Shown here: positions 55,410 to 64,000 of the stretch, one piece after another
Layout of the letters: each line of letters opens with the position of its first letter
How positions within the stretch are numbered: position 1 is the stretch's first letter
DNA from: Scortum barcoo
Lineage: Eukaryota > Chordata > Actinopteri > Centrarchiformes > Terapontidae
Assembly: GCA_023238725.1 (NCBI GenBank)
Contig: CM041536.1
Coordinates: 13,789,271 to 13,853,270 of the forward strand
Direction of reading: 5' to 3'
Length of the DNA stretch: 64,000 nucleotides
The notes under the pieces: generated by a model
Databases searched by the model: none
Seen by the model: the letters and a program-made list of their open reading frames with translations, nothing else
What the model was told of the DNA's origin: nothing
Position numbers and translations under genes: made by a program

Positions 55410-58400
55410 CTCTTGTGAACAAACGCACAGTGAGATAGCGGGATTTTCTCTGGATGCGCCGCAGTGCTGCAAGCCGAGCCTCCTGCGCCCATAATTTGGT
55501 GCCGTTAGGCCGCAGAAGTCTCGTTTGTCGGCGTTGCCTCATCCACCCGCCTTGTTCCTCTCCCCTTTGATGCACTTTGCTGTAACGGCCCTACCCCCCC
55601 CCCCCTCCCCATCACTATTCTGCCGGCACGCCAGGTTAAACGTTTGATTCAATAATTTTTCAGCAACCAGGAAGTTGCAGCTAAACTGTGACAACATTGA
55701 AGGTGCCAGCCTGCACTGTGAGCTTGTGCTCTTTGACTTGTCCATATAAGGACAACGGGTTTGCACAACTGCAAAGAGTGATTTCCCCACATGCAGCATA
55801 GCTGCACTTATCTAGACGAGAAATAAATCTTTCTGCAGCTCAGGCTCGGTCTGGCCCTTTGCAGTTCATGTTAATCAGCCGTGAGGTGCTTGTTAAATGG
55901 AGCTGAGACCAGCGCCTCTGTTTATAGATTATTATTAACTTCCTTGTCAGGCCTCGCCACTTCAAATGCACTATGCGCGTGAGCTCAAGGGGAAGCAGAA
56001 GCTGTCAAACTTTCTCACCTTGCATACGCCGGACAATGCAAGTCTCGTAGCTGCTGCAGCAGCAGGAAGCAGAAGGCAGCAGCTTTGCATAGTCATAGAA
56101 AAGATCATTTAGGGTAGACCAGGATGTTGCAGTGTGACCCATTATATCACAACTTATCGTCTCCCACAGTTGTTAACTGTCCTCTGTGGCTGCTCGCGTA
56201 CCATATGAGCAGTCATTTACACTGTCCCGCTTGAGCCTTGTTAATGTTCTCTCCGGGGGCCTGGTAATGAGTCAGGGTAGGCAAGCTTCAGTCAGCGTGG
56301 GACATTGTTGTCATTACACGTAGTCAACAAGGAGCACAGGCGAGCCTCCTGAGAGGGCTTTTCCCAGCAGGTGGTTCTCAGAGACGCATTTGGACAACCA
56401 TGATTACACTCACTCACATGGCATAAGAAACATAATTACCACAAAAAACATAATTCGCCACCTACTGTACATTCTTTGGGCAGACATGTATGCGTGATTT
56501 ACAGGTTGTGTGTTAAAAATCCAAACCCCCCCCCCTGACTTGCTCTTCTTCTCTCCCCAGGCTGAGGGAGATGTCGCTTCTCTTAACAGACGTATCCAGC
56601 TGGTTGAGGAGGAGTTGGATCGTGCTCAGGAGCGTCTGGCCACTGCCCTGACCAAGCTGGAGGAGGCCGAGAAGGCTGCTGACGAGAGCGAGAGGTGCGT
56701 CCTCGTGAGCCGCACAGACACGGCCCTATGATGTCCCCGCCGCCGGGGACCAGGTGGCAGGGCTGCGTATCCGGCCCTTTGTGTGACATACAGACAGAGT
56801 CTCTGTGCTGCCGAGCTGGATGTCAGGCAGTCCACTCTCACAGAGCTGTGTCAGATAGTGCAGTCACTTCCTAACAGATTCTGATTCCCATCACTCCCAG
56901 TTTTATGTCAGAAAAAAACATTAGCCATTCATTCATTCTTAGAGGAACACATTAAAGATTTACCAGCCCACATTACTGTCAGGTCCCATCTCCCGATTCG
57001 TCCCTTGACTTTGTGTTTGCTCCCTCACACAGAGGCATGAAGGTCATTGAGAACAGGGCCATGAAGGACGAGGAGAAGATGGAGCTGCAGGAGATCCAGC
57101 TGAAAGAGGCCAAGCACATCGCTGAGGAGGCTGACCGCAAATACGAGGAGGCGAGTCTCTCAGCCACTGACTGTTGCGCAACACCCAACATGCAGCTGTT
57201 CATTTACTGCAAACAGTAACTCTGTGACAGACCGTGCGACAGTTATGGATGATAGGTGGACTTCCAAGATGTAGTTATTTGTTTTGAGTCGATGTAGGTT
57301 TTCTATGTTTAAAGGACAGACTAGGAAGCATTTTACACATATATGCCTAATTATGGCAACACAAGAATTTTTAAACCAAAATCAGCATTCACATAGTTTC
57401 TCCATTTTTCTAAAAAGTATAACACAAGACTTTATTTGACCTGAGCCTTGTACATAAACATTAATGATGATTTATAACACACTATAATGTAATTATAAGC
57501 TATGAAACCGTAAAAGCACTTAATTAATATATTTTCCAACAACCCATAAGTGGAGGCTGGTGTATAAACAGATAATGAATGACAATATAATAGAGCACAG
57601 TTGTAGTCTTTGTAAATTACTTTTAAAGTACTTTTCCTGATTAGATTTTCAGTTAATTTATACCTTTTATAACTACATTTTAGAGGGAAATGTTAAACTT
57701 TTTACTCCACTACAAATATTTGACAGCTTTAGTTACTAAATGTTTTTGTTTACAAAATGTATGAAGCACTCATAAGATATCATTGATATTTACTGAACTG
57801 TCCAACATTAAATACAATTAGATTGTAATGCAGTATTTTTACAGTAATATATAAGTCGTTTTACTTGAGTAAAGGATCTGAATACTCGCTCTACAACTGG
57901 TTTTAATAATATAAAATATGTCTCCATAGATCAAGTTATAATTGTTTACAAATACTGTACATTATTAAAAATATGCTTACATCTGCTCACAACTAAATTA
58001 TAGTGAGTCAAATGTAGCTTAACCTCATCAGAGCGGTACACTTCCACCTCAAACCACATCCTAACTGTGTCACAGTCATGATGTATTTGCTGTTGTAACA
58101 CTTTGTTGTGCTGCACCTAAAGGTTGCCCGTAAGCTGGTCATCATTGAGGGTGACCTGGAGCGTACAGAGGAGCGCGCTGAGCTGTCAGAAAGGTACGGC
58201 GTTTTGGCCTTGACACGCGCTTAATCTGCATTCACACCCGCATGTACACATGGCATCGCAGCAGGCGGAGCGCCGAGCGCTAATGCACAAAGTACTGGAC
58301 GCGGCTCCATTTTAACAGTGTGCCCTGTGTTCTCACTGTGTGCTGATCATTTGCATGCTCTCCATGTTTTGAATGGTTTTGGCTCGCACGTGCACGCCAC

Positions 58401-61400
58401 TCCCACTAACAGAGGAGCTCGAAGAATGGAGGACGAGCTAAGGGTTTTGGAGCAAAGCATGAAATCACTAAACTCCACAGTCACACAGGTACTATGAACA
58501 AAACACTAACACTGTATCTGATGACTGGCTCTTCCCACTGTCAGTCATGCTGCTGGGGAAAAGCTTCTGCTCTGCATGCTGCGCTTGTTCTTTTCCCATT
58601 TTATGCTCTTTATTCTATTTGTTAGACTCTTTCATGCCTCGAACATGGCAGCAACTGTGCAAGAATAACGCCTCACGTTTAAGAGAAGCATGAAATTGAG
58701 CTCAAAGTGCATTTACCCAAATTATAGACTTCATGGTAACCCGCTACTCTGTGTGTGACGAGTGATTCTCACGTTCCTGCTCTGTTAAGGCACTTTGAAG
58801 GTACTCTGGGTTTCCTCCTCGTTTAAATCCCTGTAGTTCTTATTCATTTTGTTTCCTCTCCCCCTCTTCCTCACTTTCCTTCCTCCCGTTTTGTGTCCAC
58901 CTCTGGTTCTGTCCACTCCTTGCCTCCTTCCTTTTTCTCCATCTCCCCTCCTCCCCTCTTCTTCTCCTCGCAAACCCCCCCCCCTCCCCACCCCCCGTCT
59001 AAAACCCCAGCAAATGCTCTGAGCTTGAGGAAGAGTTGAAAACTGTGACCAACAACCTGAAGTCACTGGAGGCCCAGGCTGAGAAGGTAAGTGTGACCTT
59101 CTGGCTGTGTGCAGGCTGTCAAACCCCGTCAGCTCCCCATCAGACAGGGCGGATGGAGAGCAGAAGAGCCCGGGGAGCTAAATGTCTTCACTTCTTAATA
59201 TTTTTCCATATATGTATACATTCAAATGCGTAGCGTCAGTTCAAATGTATTTTAGAGTTGGACGGCGGGCCCGTGTGTTTGACGCCTGTCATTGCTTTCG
59301 TCCCACAGTACTCACAGAAGGAGGACAAGTACGAGGAGGAGATCAAGGTCCTCACCGACAAGCTGAAGGAGGTAAAGTTTCACGAGGCCCTTATCTGAGG
59401 CTGCAGGCCGCGTCCACGATCATTTACACAGGTCACTGCAGCTGTGTCGTGCTTTCAAGTGTTGCGCTAACTCATAAATCTGTGTCCTTGACAACAGGCT
59501 GAGACTCGTGCTGAGTTCGCTGAGAGATCAGTAGCCAAGCTTGAGAAGACCATTGATGACTTGGAAGGTATGATTTTTTTGCCCGTCACCCCACACTGCC
59601 ACTCTGGTCATTTTGAAATTGTGTCAGTGACGGTATTTGGGTACATTTTAAAAATCTCTTTAGCCCATTCTTTGCTTTGCTCTGAACTTTATTTCTGCTT
59701 CCCTCTTCTCATCTCATTATGGTTCTTTTCCAGACAGCATCATACTTTTGTTGTGGTGACCCTTAAAATGTCTCTATTAAGTGCATTTGATTTGTGTTTT
59801 GAGTTTCAAGGTAGGAAAAAAAAGGCTTTGATGTTTATCAGGGATATCAGGCCAAATTGTTGACTTGGTGTTCAAGGAGTCTTAGTAAGGGCCAATGGCT
59901 GAGAGCTATGTGACAGCCCCCCCCTGACTTTTCTTGCACTTCCATTCCATCATTTTCTGGTGTAACTTTGTTTTCCTCTTTTTTTCCCCACTGTTTGTCT
60001 TTTTTATTTTCCTGTCACCTCTTCCTGTCCTCCTCCCTGTCTCTGTCAATGATCTGGACGCTTCACCTTTCACCTCCTTGTCACTTGCGCCTTCACCTTT
60101 GCTCCTTCTCACCACACCCCTCGTCGCCCCCACTGCACCCCCTGCCCCGCCAATAGATGAGTTGTATGCCCAGAAACTGAAGTACAAGGCCATCAGCGAG
60201 GAGCTGGACCACGCCCTCAACGACATGACCTCCATGTAATTTTTCAACTTGCCACGCCTGCTTGTTCCGCCGTCATCCTCTGTCTCCCCTCCTCCCCCCT
60301 CCCTGCACCTCTCTTCCCTGCACACCGACTGCCTCACAGTCACCGTCTCACTTATATTTCTTTGTACTCTTCGTACTATTTCTTCCTACACTTAAAATAT
60401 TTATGCAATTATGTCTTAAAGTTTAATCTCCTAAGGCAGACATTGCGCTAATCCATGTCTGTATAACTGAAGCTCCCTTGCAAGCATTACAACTCACTCG
60501 GGGTGGTTTCCTCTCAAACTTCTCCATTATTGTGGTTATGATGATACTTTACGATACCTTTGTATCAGCATCAGTGGTGTTTGAGAGCATTGTAAACAGG
60601 ACTGAAGTAAAGGTCTGCATGATTGATTTTTTTTGGAAAAGGAATCCGTGCTGATTTTGTCACACGTGATATTTTCGACATCCTAAGTAACGCATGCAGG
60701 TTGTCCATTGAAATGTTGCAGAGTATATTATGAAAGCATTTCAATGAATCTAATTCACTCGCTGTAACTCGAGGTCATGAGTGTTTTCCTCTTTCCTTTT
60801 CCACTAACACGGTCTACTTCTGTCCCGAAGAAAGGCCCCTCCCCCCTCCCCCGCCCCCAGTGTGTTTGTAACATCCCACTTTGTTCTGTCATAAGTTCAG
60901 CATCCATGAGGTTGAGCCCGCAGTTTTGCTAAATTAGTGTTTGTCGAGGTTGACAAGGCGCCCCACATCTGTCTGGTCGGCGTGAGCGGAAAGCGCTCGA
61001 TGTGACCGGAAGGAAGCGTCCGCATTTGTCAGCGTGTTCTACCTCACAATGCATTTACGTGGTGCATTGTGGTTTTGGAGTGTTGTGCCGTTACTCCTGT
61101 GCTGCATTGTGGTGCGCATCTCAGATTCATCCGTAGGTCCCACACCCGTCCCCCCCGTGGTTCACTTTCCCTCTTCTCTCCCACACAGATAAATTTTTTA
61201 CACCTCATCAAAGACGTCTCCTGCCGGCTGAGCGGCGTCTGTCCGCTCTCTCCAGCCTTCTCTCCGTTTTCCCTTCCCTCTCTGTCTTTGCTTTCCTTCC
61301 CTCCTCATGTTTTCATCCTCTTGTCAGCGTTGACTGCGCCCCATCTCTTGTACAGAATCCTAGACTCTTTCTGCATTGTGTAAAAAATAAACACCCTTCC

Positions 61401-63390
61401 TTCGATGTAAGCTGTATCTCTTTACTCTGTCCTTTTTTGTCCTTTTTTTTCTTTTTGATTTCTATTTATTTTCAAGTGGCTATAATAAAACCAGGAAGCC
61501 TTGATTTTAAGTTATGTTTTTTCGCTTTTTTGTTTCTTCATCTCCACAAACCATTAGCTGAGCCTTACCCTGCTTCCCTTGGTGTAGTTTTAGAGACCTA
61601 AATGGATGTTGATTTTCTTTTCTTCAAATATTGTGCTGTGAAGCTGAGATATTAGAAATATCACAGTAGTGCTGTAAGCACAGAAGCCTTGAACAACTAA
61701 AGGTACCCGACTGAAAGCTGAGCCAAGTTGTCTGCTCTCTTAGCGTTTGAGACTGATGAATGCGAGCACTTTTCAACACTTAGTACTGTGACAGGAGGAG
61801 CTGACTGGAAAGACTTGAGAACTGGAGAGAATTAGCGCTGAATTGTGAGCAGGAAGACTGCGGTAGAGTAACGGGTGTATTGGTGGAATAAAGAATAGTA
61901 TGTAAGATGGGTTGAGCCTCATCTGGTTGCTGAGAAAAATTGGATGAAACTGCTATCAGTGATTATGACACATTGGCTTTGTATGATACACGGTATCCTG
62001 TCATATATTTGAATAAATATCCAATCACACATTCTGAGTGTTTTTATTAAAGTGGTCCTCATAAATCCAGTGTTCCATAAACCCAGACACAAGGGGAGAA
62101 TAAGCAGAAGTGAGCAGTTTTCTAGTGTTTTGTGTTTTGAGATTTCATAAGTCAAGTGGAACTGCTGAACAATAGTTAAGCCACATCCTTAAACACCTAC
62201 AAATGTCAGACCAAAGTGGGGTTACAGTATCTCAGTATCCACTTCTAATTTTGACCAGCATACAGTATGATCAGATCCACTTGATAGAGAATCTTGTTAT
62301 CAACGTGGCATATAGTATTTAATGTTCCTATTTTTTTATATATATTCTGTTGCCACACTATCCAATTTGAAATATTTTATTTTAAGTTTAGGGTTTGCTG
62401 CCATGTCTCCTTCTTACCTTTCTGGATCAAATCTGCTCATCCTCTGATTTCGCTCTACACACTGTCCTGCTTTGCTTCACCTTTTGCAGACAAAAATCAA
62501 AAGAGCGGATTCGCCAAATCCCCCCCTTTCAAAAAAAACAAGATTTTATTTCACTTTAAAGGCAGATGTTGTCAGTGTGTTTTATAAAGAAATTATCTGC
62601 TGATCTATTCTAGAGAAGGTAGGTGTCAACAGGGATTGCACTTCCTCTTTTCCTGTTTTCCTCTGATCTCATGTCCTCTCTCTGTTTTTCAACTTGCTCT
62701 CTGACTGCAAAGATCGCCTCTACCAGCAACTTGAGAAAAACCGCCTTCTCGCTAATGAGCTACGCGTGGCTTTGAATGAGGACTAAATTGTGTGAATGTT
62801 TTATCTGTCTGCTCTGTTTTTAATGTGTGTCTGACAATCCGATCCAGTGTGCAATCCAAAGCTCTTCCGTTTTTTTTTTTTTTTTTTTTGCATTGTCCAC
62901 ATACGATGCCTGCACTGCTTGAAATCTGTGTTGCTGTTTGTGGAAATGTAGTCGGAATATAGTGAAAATCAGGGATTATCATTTTCCAGTCTTACAAAGT
63001 AGTATTATAACATCATACAATAACCACTTTTTTATGGATAATCGTGTTTTTGTGTATTAATAAAAACTTTTGCTGTAGACTGTAACCTGTTTGCATGGTT
63101 GCTTGCATATCATAATAAGAGCTTGTGCGCTCTGTGTGTTTCTCTTGTTTTCCGTCAGTGGCGTGTAGGTCGAGCTTAAAAGCATTCAAATGTAACAACT
63201 GACCTGAACGATGTAGCCAGCTTGATTGCTAATGCAAGCTTACTCAACTGACTTTACTTGTGCCCGCTTGTGTGATATTAAAACCTGTTCGTTTGATGTT
63301 CTAACAGAGAAACTGTCACACGCTAAAGAAGAGAACCTCGATATGCACCAGATGCTGGACCAGACTCTAATGGAACTGAATAATTTGTGA
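52269..63390 (+). CDS. tpm1: tropomyosin-1, multi-isoform gene
   Basis: Tropomyosin is a coiled-coil dimer that lies along actin filaments and controls myosin access, with troponin in striated muscle. All standard TPM1 exons are visible: 1a, 2a, 2b, 1b, 3, 4, 5, 6a, 6b, 7, 8, 9a, 9c, 9d. Exon lengths equal those of mammals (134, 118, 71, 76, 63, 70 nt for exons 3-8). 1a-2b-3-4-5-6b-7-8-9a gives 284 aa; 1b-3-4-5-6b-7-8-9a gives 248 aa. Having 2a/2b, 6a/6b and both 9a and 9c fits TPM1 rather than TPM2 or TPM4. Promoter choice and splicing set muscle, non-muscle or brain isoforms. The 9d 3'UTR runs beyond the window. A fish tpm1 duplicate cannot be excluded. Confidence 0.96.
52401..52428 (+). 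repeat. poly-T tract
   Basis: Uninterrupted run of 28 T just after the exon 1a donor, continuing into T/G-rich DNA. It could affect splicing or reflect an old insertion; there is no other sign of a retroelement. Confidence 0.85.
52821..52946 (+). CDS. tpm1: tpm1 exon 2a (smooth-muscle type)
   Basis: 42 aa, LDDEIRELEKKLRVTEDERD to TAEEVATK. It aligns with mammalian TPM1 exon 2a, used mainly in smooth muscle, and is an alternative to 2b (same 126 nt length, so the frame is kept either way). Donor gtatct is a weak match to consensus. Confidence 0.94.
52947..53141 (+). promoter_or_regulatory. tpm1: 2a-2b intron with distant branch point
   Basis: 195-nt intron between the mutually exclusive exons. 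A CTAAC branch-point match sits at 52980-52984, only about 36 nt after the 2a donor and about 158 nt before the 2b acceptor. The stretch 52985-53139 contains no AG and is strongly pyrimidine-rich with CCTGT repeats. In rat TPM1 the equivalent branch point is too close to the upstream donor, which blocks 2a-2b joining. Confidence 0.75.
53142..53267 (+). CDS. tpm1: tpm1 exon 2b (striated/default)
   Basis: 42 aa, LEDDLVALQKKLKGTEDELD to LAEKKATD, almost the same as vertebrate striated tropomyosin. Donor gtaagt is much stronger than that of 2a. Confidence 0.98.
53268..54830 (+). other. tpm1: tpm1 intron between 2b and promoter 1b
   Basis: No exon recognised. Contains a short CA run (54153-54166) and a T run (54619-54632). 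It may carry elements for the internal promoter. Confidence 0.5.
54834..55115 (+). promoter_or_regulatory. tpm1: candidate CpG-rich promoter of exon 1b
   Basis: From about 54834 the composition turns sharply GC- and CpG-rich (GGTGCGGCGGGTGCTCACGG, GGCGCGCAGCTGC, GCCGAGCACG), and this continues through exon 1b to about 55500. No TATA box is seen near the ATG. This matches a housekeeping-type internal promoter for short tropomyosins. The start site is not resolved. Confidence 0.6.
55116..55247 (+). CDS. tpm1: tpm1 exon 1b (short-isoform start)
   Basis: 44 aa, MAGATSLEAVKRKIKFLQEQ to AVRKAREQ. Matches the family pattern MAG.SLEAV.RKI..LQEQAD.AEERA. It splices directly to exon 3, giving 248-aa cytoskeletal tropomyosins. 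Donor gtaagc. Confidence 0.95.
55248..56560 (+). other. tpm1: tpm1 intron with TG/AG microsatellite
   Basis: 1.3-kb intron after exon 1b. A TG run then AG run occupies 55371-55409, a short ATA/ATT run lies at about 55293-55316, and a C run at about 55593-55604. No extra exon recognised. Confidence 0.8.
55371..55409 (+). repeat. compound TG-AG microsatellite
   Basis: A TG run passes directly into an AG run in the intron after tpm1 exon 1b. Confidence 0.95.
56561..56694 (+). CDS. tpm1: tpm1 exon 3
   Basis: 134 nt, AEGDVASLNRRIQLVEEELD to EKAADESE plus split Arg. Constant exon, typical heptad repeat. Confidence 0.98.
57033..57150 (+). CDS. tpm1: tpm1 exon 4, GC donor
   Basis: 118 nt, GMKVIENRAMKDEEKMELQE to DRKYEE. 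Family exon length and the next exon place the 3' end at 57150, followed by gcgagt, so the intron is GC-AG. The sequence YEE|VARKLVIIEG is conserved. Confidence 0.96.
57610..57900 (-). repeat. second copy of the 45-kb interspersed repeat
   Basis: In the intron after exon 4. Contains ACATTTTAGAGGGAAATGTT, TTTTTACTCCACTACAAATA and TTTGACAGCTTTAGTTACT, then GTTTTACTTGAGTAAAGGAT. It shares the TTTTTACTCCACT core with 45005-45625. Orientation and exact limits are uncertain. Confidence 0.5.
58123..58193 (+). CDS. tpm1: tpm1 exon 5
   Basis: 71 nt, VARKLVIIEGDLERTEERAE then LSE plus split Arg/Ser codon ag|. Its last two bases pair with either 6a (ag|a, Arg) or 6b (ag|c, Ser). Confidence 0.98.
58413..58488 (+). 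CDS. tpm1: tpm1 exon 6a
   Basis: 76 nt, GARRMEDELRVLEQSMKSLN then STVTQ after the split Arg. It aligns with mammalian TPM1 exon 6a in pattern (ELR...Q..K.L) but is clearly more diverged than its partner 6b. Donor gtacta. Confidence 0.9.
58836..59010 (+). promoter_or_regulatory. tpm1: AG-free pyrimidine tract before exon 6b
   Basis: No AG dinucleotide occurs from 58836 to the acceptor at 59009-59010, and most bases are C/T. A branch-like CTCAC (58870-58874) sits about 137 nt upstream of the acceptor. Similar distant branch points and PTB-type tracts control the equivalent exon of mammalian and avian TPM2. Confidence 0.6.
59011..59086 (+). CDS. tpm1: tpm1 exon 6b
   Basis: 76 nt, KCSELEEELKTVTNNLKSLE then AQAEK, with Ser from the split codon. 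Standard striated-muscle exon, strongly conserved. Confidence 0.98.
59309..59371 (+). CDS. tpm1: tpm1 exon 7
   Basis: 63 nt, YSQKEDKYEEEIKVLTDKLK then E. Constant exon; donor gtaaag. Confidence 0.98.
59498..59567 (+). CDS. tpm1: tpm1 exon 8
   Basis: 70 nt, AETRAEFAERSVAKLEKTID then DLE plus a single G that begins the first codon of every exon 9 variant. Confidence 0.98.
59917..60156 (+). promoter_or_regulatory. tpm1: very long AG-free tract before exon 9a
   Basis: About 238 nt without an AG dinucleotide before the acceptor caatag. Branch-like CTGAC (59924-59928) and GTAAC (59962-59966) lie about 190-230 nt upstream of exon 9a. The tract is rich in TTCC/TCTT words suited to PTB binding. It suggests tight regulation of the striated 3' exon. 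Confidence 0.6.
60157..60239 (+). CDS. tpm1: tpm1 exon 9a (striated C-terminus)
   Basis: 27 aa and TAA: DELYAQKLKYKAISEELDHA then LNDMTSM. This end binds troponin T and overlaps the next molecule's N-terminus. The final residue is Met where mammals have Ile. Confidence 0.98.
60240..61410 (+). other. tpm1: 3'UTR of 9a transcripts
   Basis: Non-coding DNA from the 9a stop to just past an AATAAA at 61386; a second AATAAA is at 61484. Contains CT-rich blocks (60262-60320, 61150-61320). End inferred from the signals. Confidence 0.6.
61386..61391 (+). terminator. tpm1: tpm1 9a poly(A) signal
   Basis: AATAAA inside TAAAAAATAAACAC, followed by T-rich DNA. Another AATAAA at 61484-61489 is an alternative. 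Confidence 0.6.
61490..62489 (+). other. tpm1: tpm1 region between 9a and later 3' exons
   Basis: AT-rich, no recognised exon, RNA gene or repeat. Confidence 0.5.
62490..62587 (+). CDS. tpm1: doubtful alternative tpm1 3' exon (9b position)
   Basis: After acceptor ttttgcag (ag at 62488-62489) and the G from exon 8, the frame reads DKNQKSGFAKSPPFKKNK and goes on to a TAA at 62585, 32 residues in all. It lies between 9a and 9c, where mammals have exon 9b. It does not look like a coiled coil, and no poly(A) hexamer lies before exon 9c. It could equally be a chance ORF. Confidence 0.25.
62713..62786 (+). CDS. tpm1: tpm1 exon 9c (brain-type C-terminus)
   Basis: 24 aa and TAA: DRLYQQLEKNRLLANELRVA then LNED. 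It closely matches mammalian TPM1 exon 9c, used in brain tropomyosins (281 aa if joined to 1a-2b). The acceptor is gcaaag. Too short to stand out as an ORF. Confidence 0.93.
63059..63064 (+). terminator. tpm1: poly(A) signal for 9c transcripts
   Basis: AATAAA in TATTAATAAAAAC, 273 nt after the 9c stop and before exon 9d. Confidence 0.6.
63308..63390 (+). CDS. tpm1: tpm1 exon 9d (smooth/non-muscle C-terminus)
   Basis: 27 aa and TGA: EKLSHAKEENLDMHQMLDQT then LMELNNL. It corresponds to mammalian 9d, ending LELNNM there. Acceptor ctaacag. Confidence 0.96.
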
Positions 63391-64000
63391 AAGCACAGTC
63401 TGACCCCACACACACTGTGGTTTTGGCTTTTTGTACCTGCACCTTGCTTACCGTAAACCCCTCTTCTCGTACCTTGCCCATGGTGGAGATTCAAACAGCC
63501 ATATGCTTTTCCTATTGCACCGTCCTGCCTTCAGCGGAACTCGACCGAGGAGCGAAGCAAAGGGGAAGTAAAGCTTAACCATTCCCTTTGATGAAGCCTA
63601 AACCGGGAAACAAGATTGTTTTTCGCAAGCCAGTTTTTATCTTGTAATGTTGTCTGCCTTTTGCAATCCTTTTTCTCTCTTTTTTTTTTTGACAAGTCAT
63701 CTGGTGAAATGACATGTGCCATTGGTTACATTGTTTTTCTACATCTGCATTGAAGCTGATCTGGTACGTTCCATTCCATCTTGATTATGCACATACCAAA
63801 GGACAAAGTGGAGAAATTTTGCACTTAGTCAAACCTCAACATCACGCACATTTTGCATTCTCTAAGACAAACTGTTTTTAAAAAGACAAGTTTGAGTATA
63901 CATTGGCCTTGCCTATCGGTATGTATACTGGTGCTACTGTTTTGTTAAGCAACGATGGAAAACGCTCATGCATTACAGTATATTCTTAGTTTTCTTTAAA
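63391..64000 (+). other. tpm1: tpm1 9d 3'UTR, runs off the window
   Basis: No AATAAA was found up to the window end, so the distal poly(A) site is outside. Confidence 0.7.

Noticed and set aside
58785..59066. 93-aa - strand ORF rich in Gly/Arg
   Set aside because: Complement of the pyrimidine tract before exon 6b; low complexity and no start context.
59906..60343. 145-aa open frame on the - strand
   Set aside because: It is the complement of the AG-free pyrimidine tract and exon 9a. Its Gly/Arg/Lys/Glu-rich translation is low-complexity and arises because purine-only codons lack most stops.

Overview
This window is vertebrate nuclear DNA, almost certainly from a ray-finned (percomorph-like) fish. 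It holds long GT-AG introns, TG/CA microsatellites, a Tc1-type transposon remnant and several interspersed repeats of kinds I recognise from teleost genomes. Two large genes lie on the + strand: talin-2 (tln2, 5' end missing) followed by tropomyosin-1 (tpm1, nearly complete). No prokaryotic, viral or CRISPR-like content was seen.

1-40.05 kb: tln2. I could place 50 coding exons (188-37885) that join in one open frame of about 2280 codons, matching talin from the middle of FERM F2 (about residue 263 of 2542) to the stop. They cover F3, the calpain linker, rod bundles R1-R13 and the dimerisation helix. The C-terminus and linker sequences are talin-2-like rather than talin-1-like. The intron at 33445-36049 carries the mir-190a hairpin, which is hosted by TLN2 in mammals, and this independently confirms paralogue identity. 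A 6-nt candidate microexon (32821-32826) lies between the exons for R12 and R13. The 3'UTR runs to a poly(A) signal at 40021.

40.05-52.0 kb: intergenic. I see no convincing gene. It contains a broken Tc1/mariner transposase fragment, fish-type interspersed repeats and a CA microsatellite, and probably the upstream regulatory DNA of tpm1.

52.0-64.0 kb: tpm1. Two promoters/first exons (1a muscle/long, 1b short), mutually exclusive pairs 2a/2b and 6a/6b, constant exons 3, 4, 5, 7 and 8, and 3' exons 9a, 9c and 9d (plus a doubtful 9b) are all visible and phase-compatible. The predicted striated isoform (1a-2b-3-4-5-6b-7-8-9a) is 284 aa and the short 1b form is 248 aa, exactly the family sizes. 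Exons 2b, 6b and 9a each sit behind unusually long AG-free pyrimidine tracts, which suggests distant branch points.

Both genes serve the actin cytoskeleton: talin couples integrins to actin, and tropomyosin coats actin filaments. The TLN2-TPM1 order parallels TLN1-TPM2 elsewhere in vertebrate genomes. I do not see a wholly new system. The most novel-looking items are the tln2 microexon and the branch-point architecture of tpm1.
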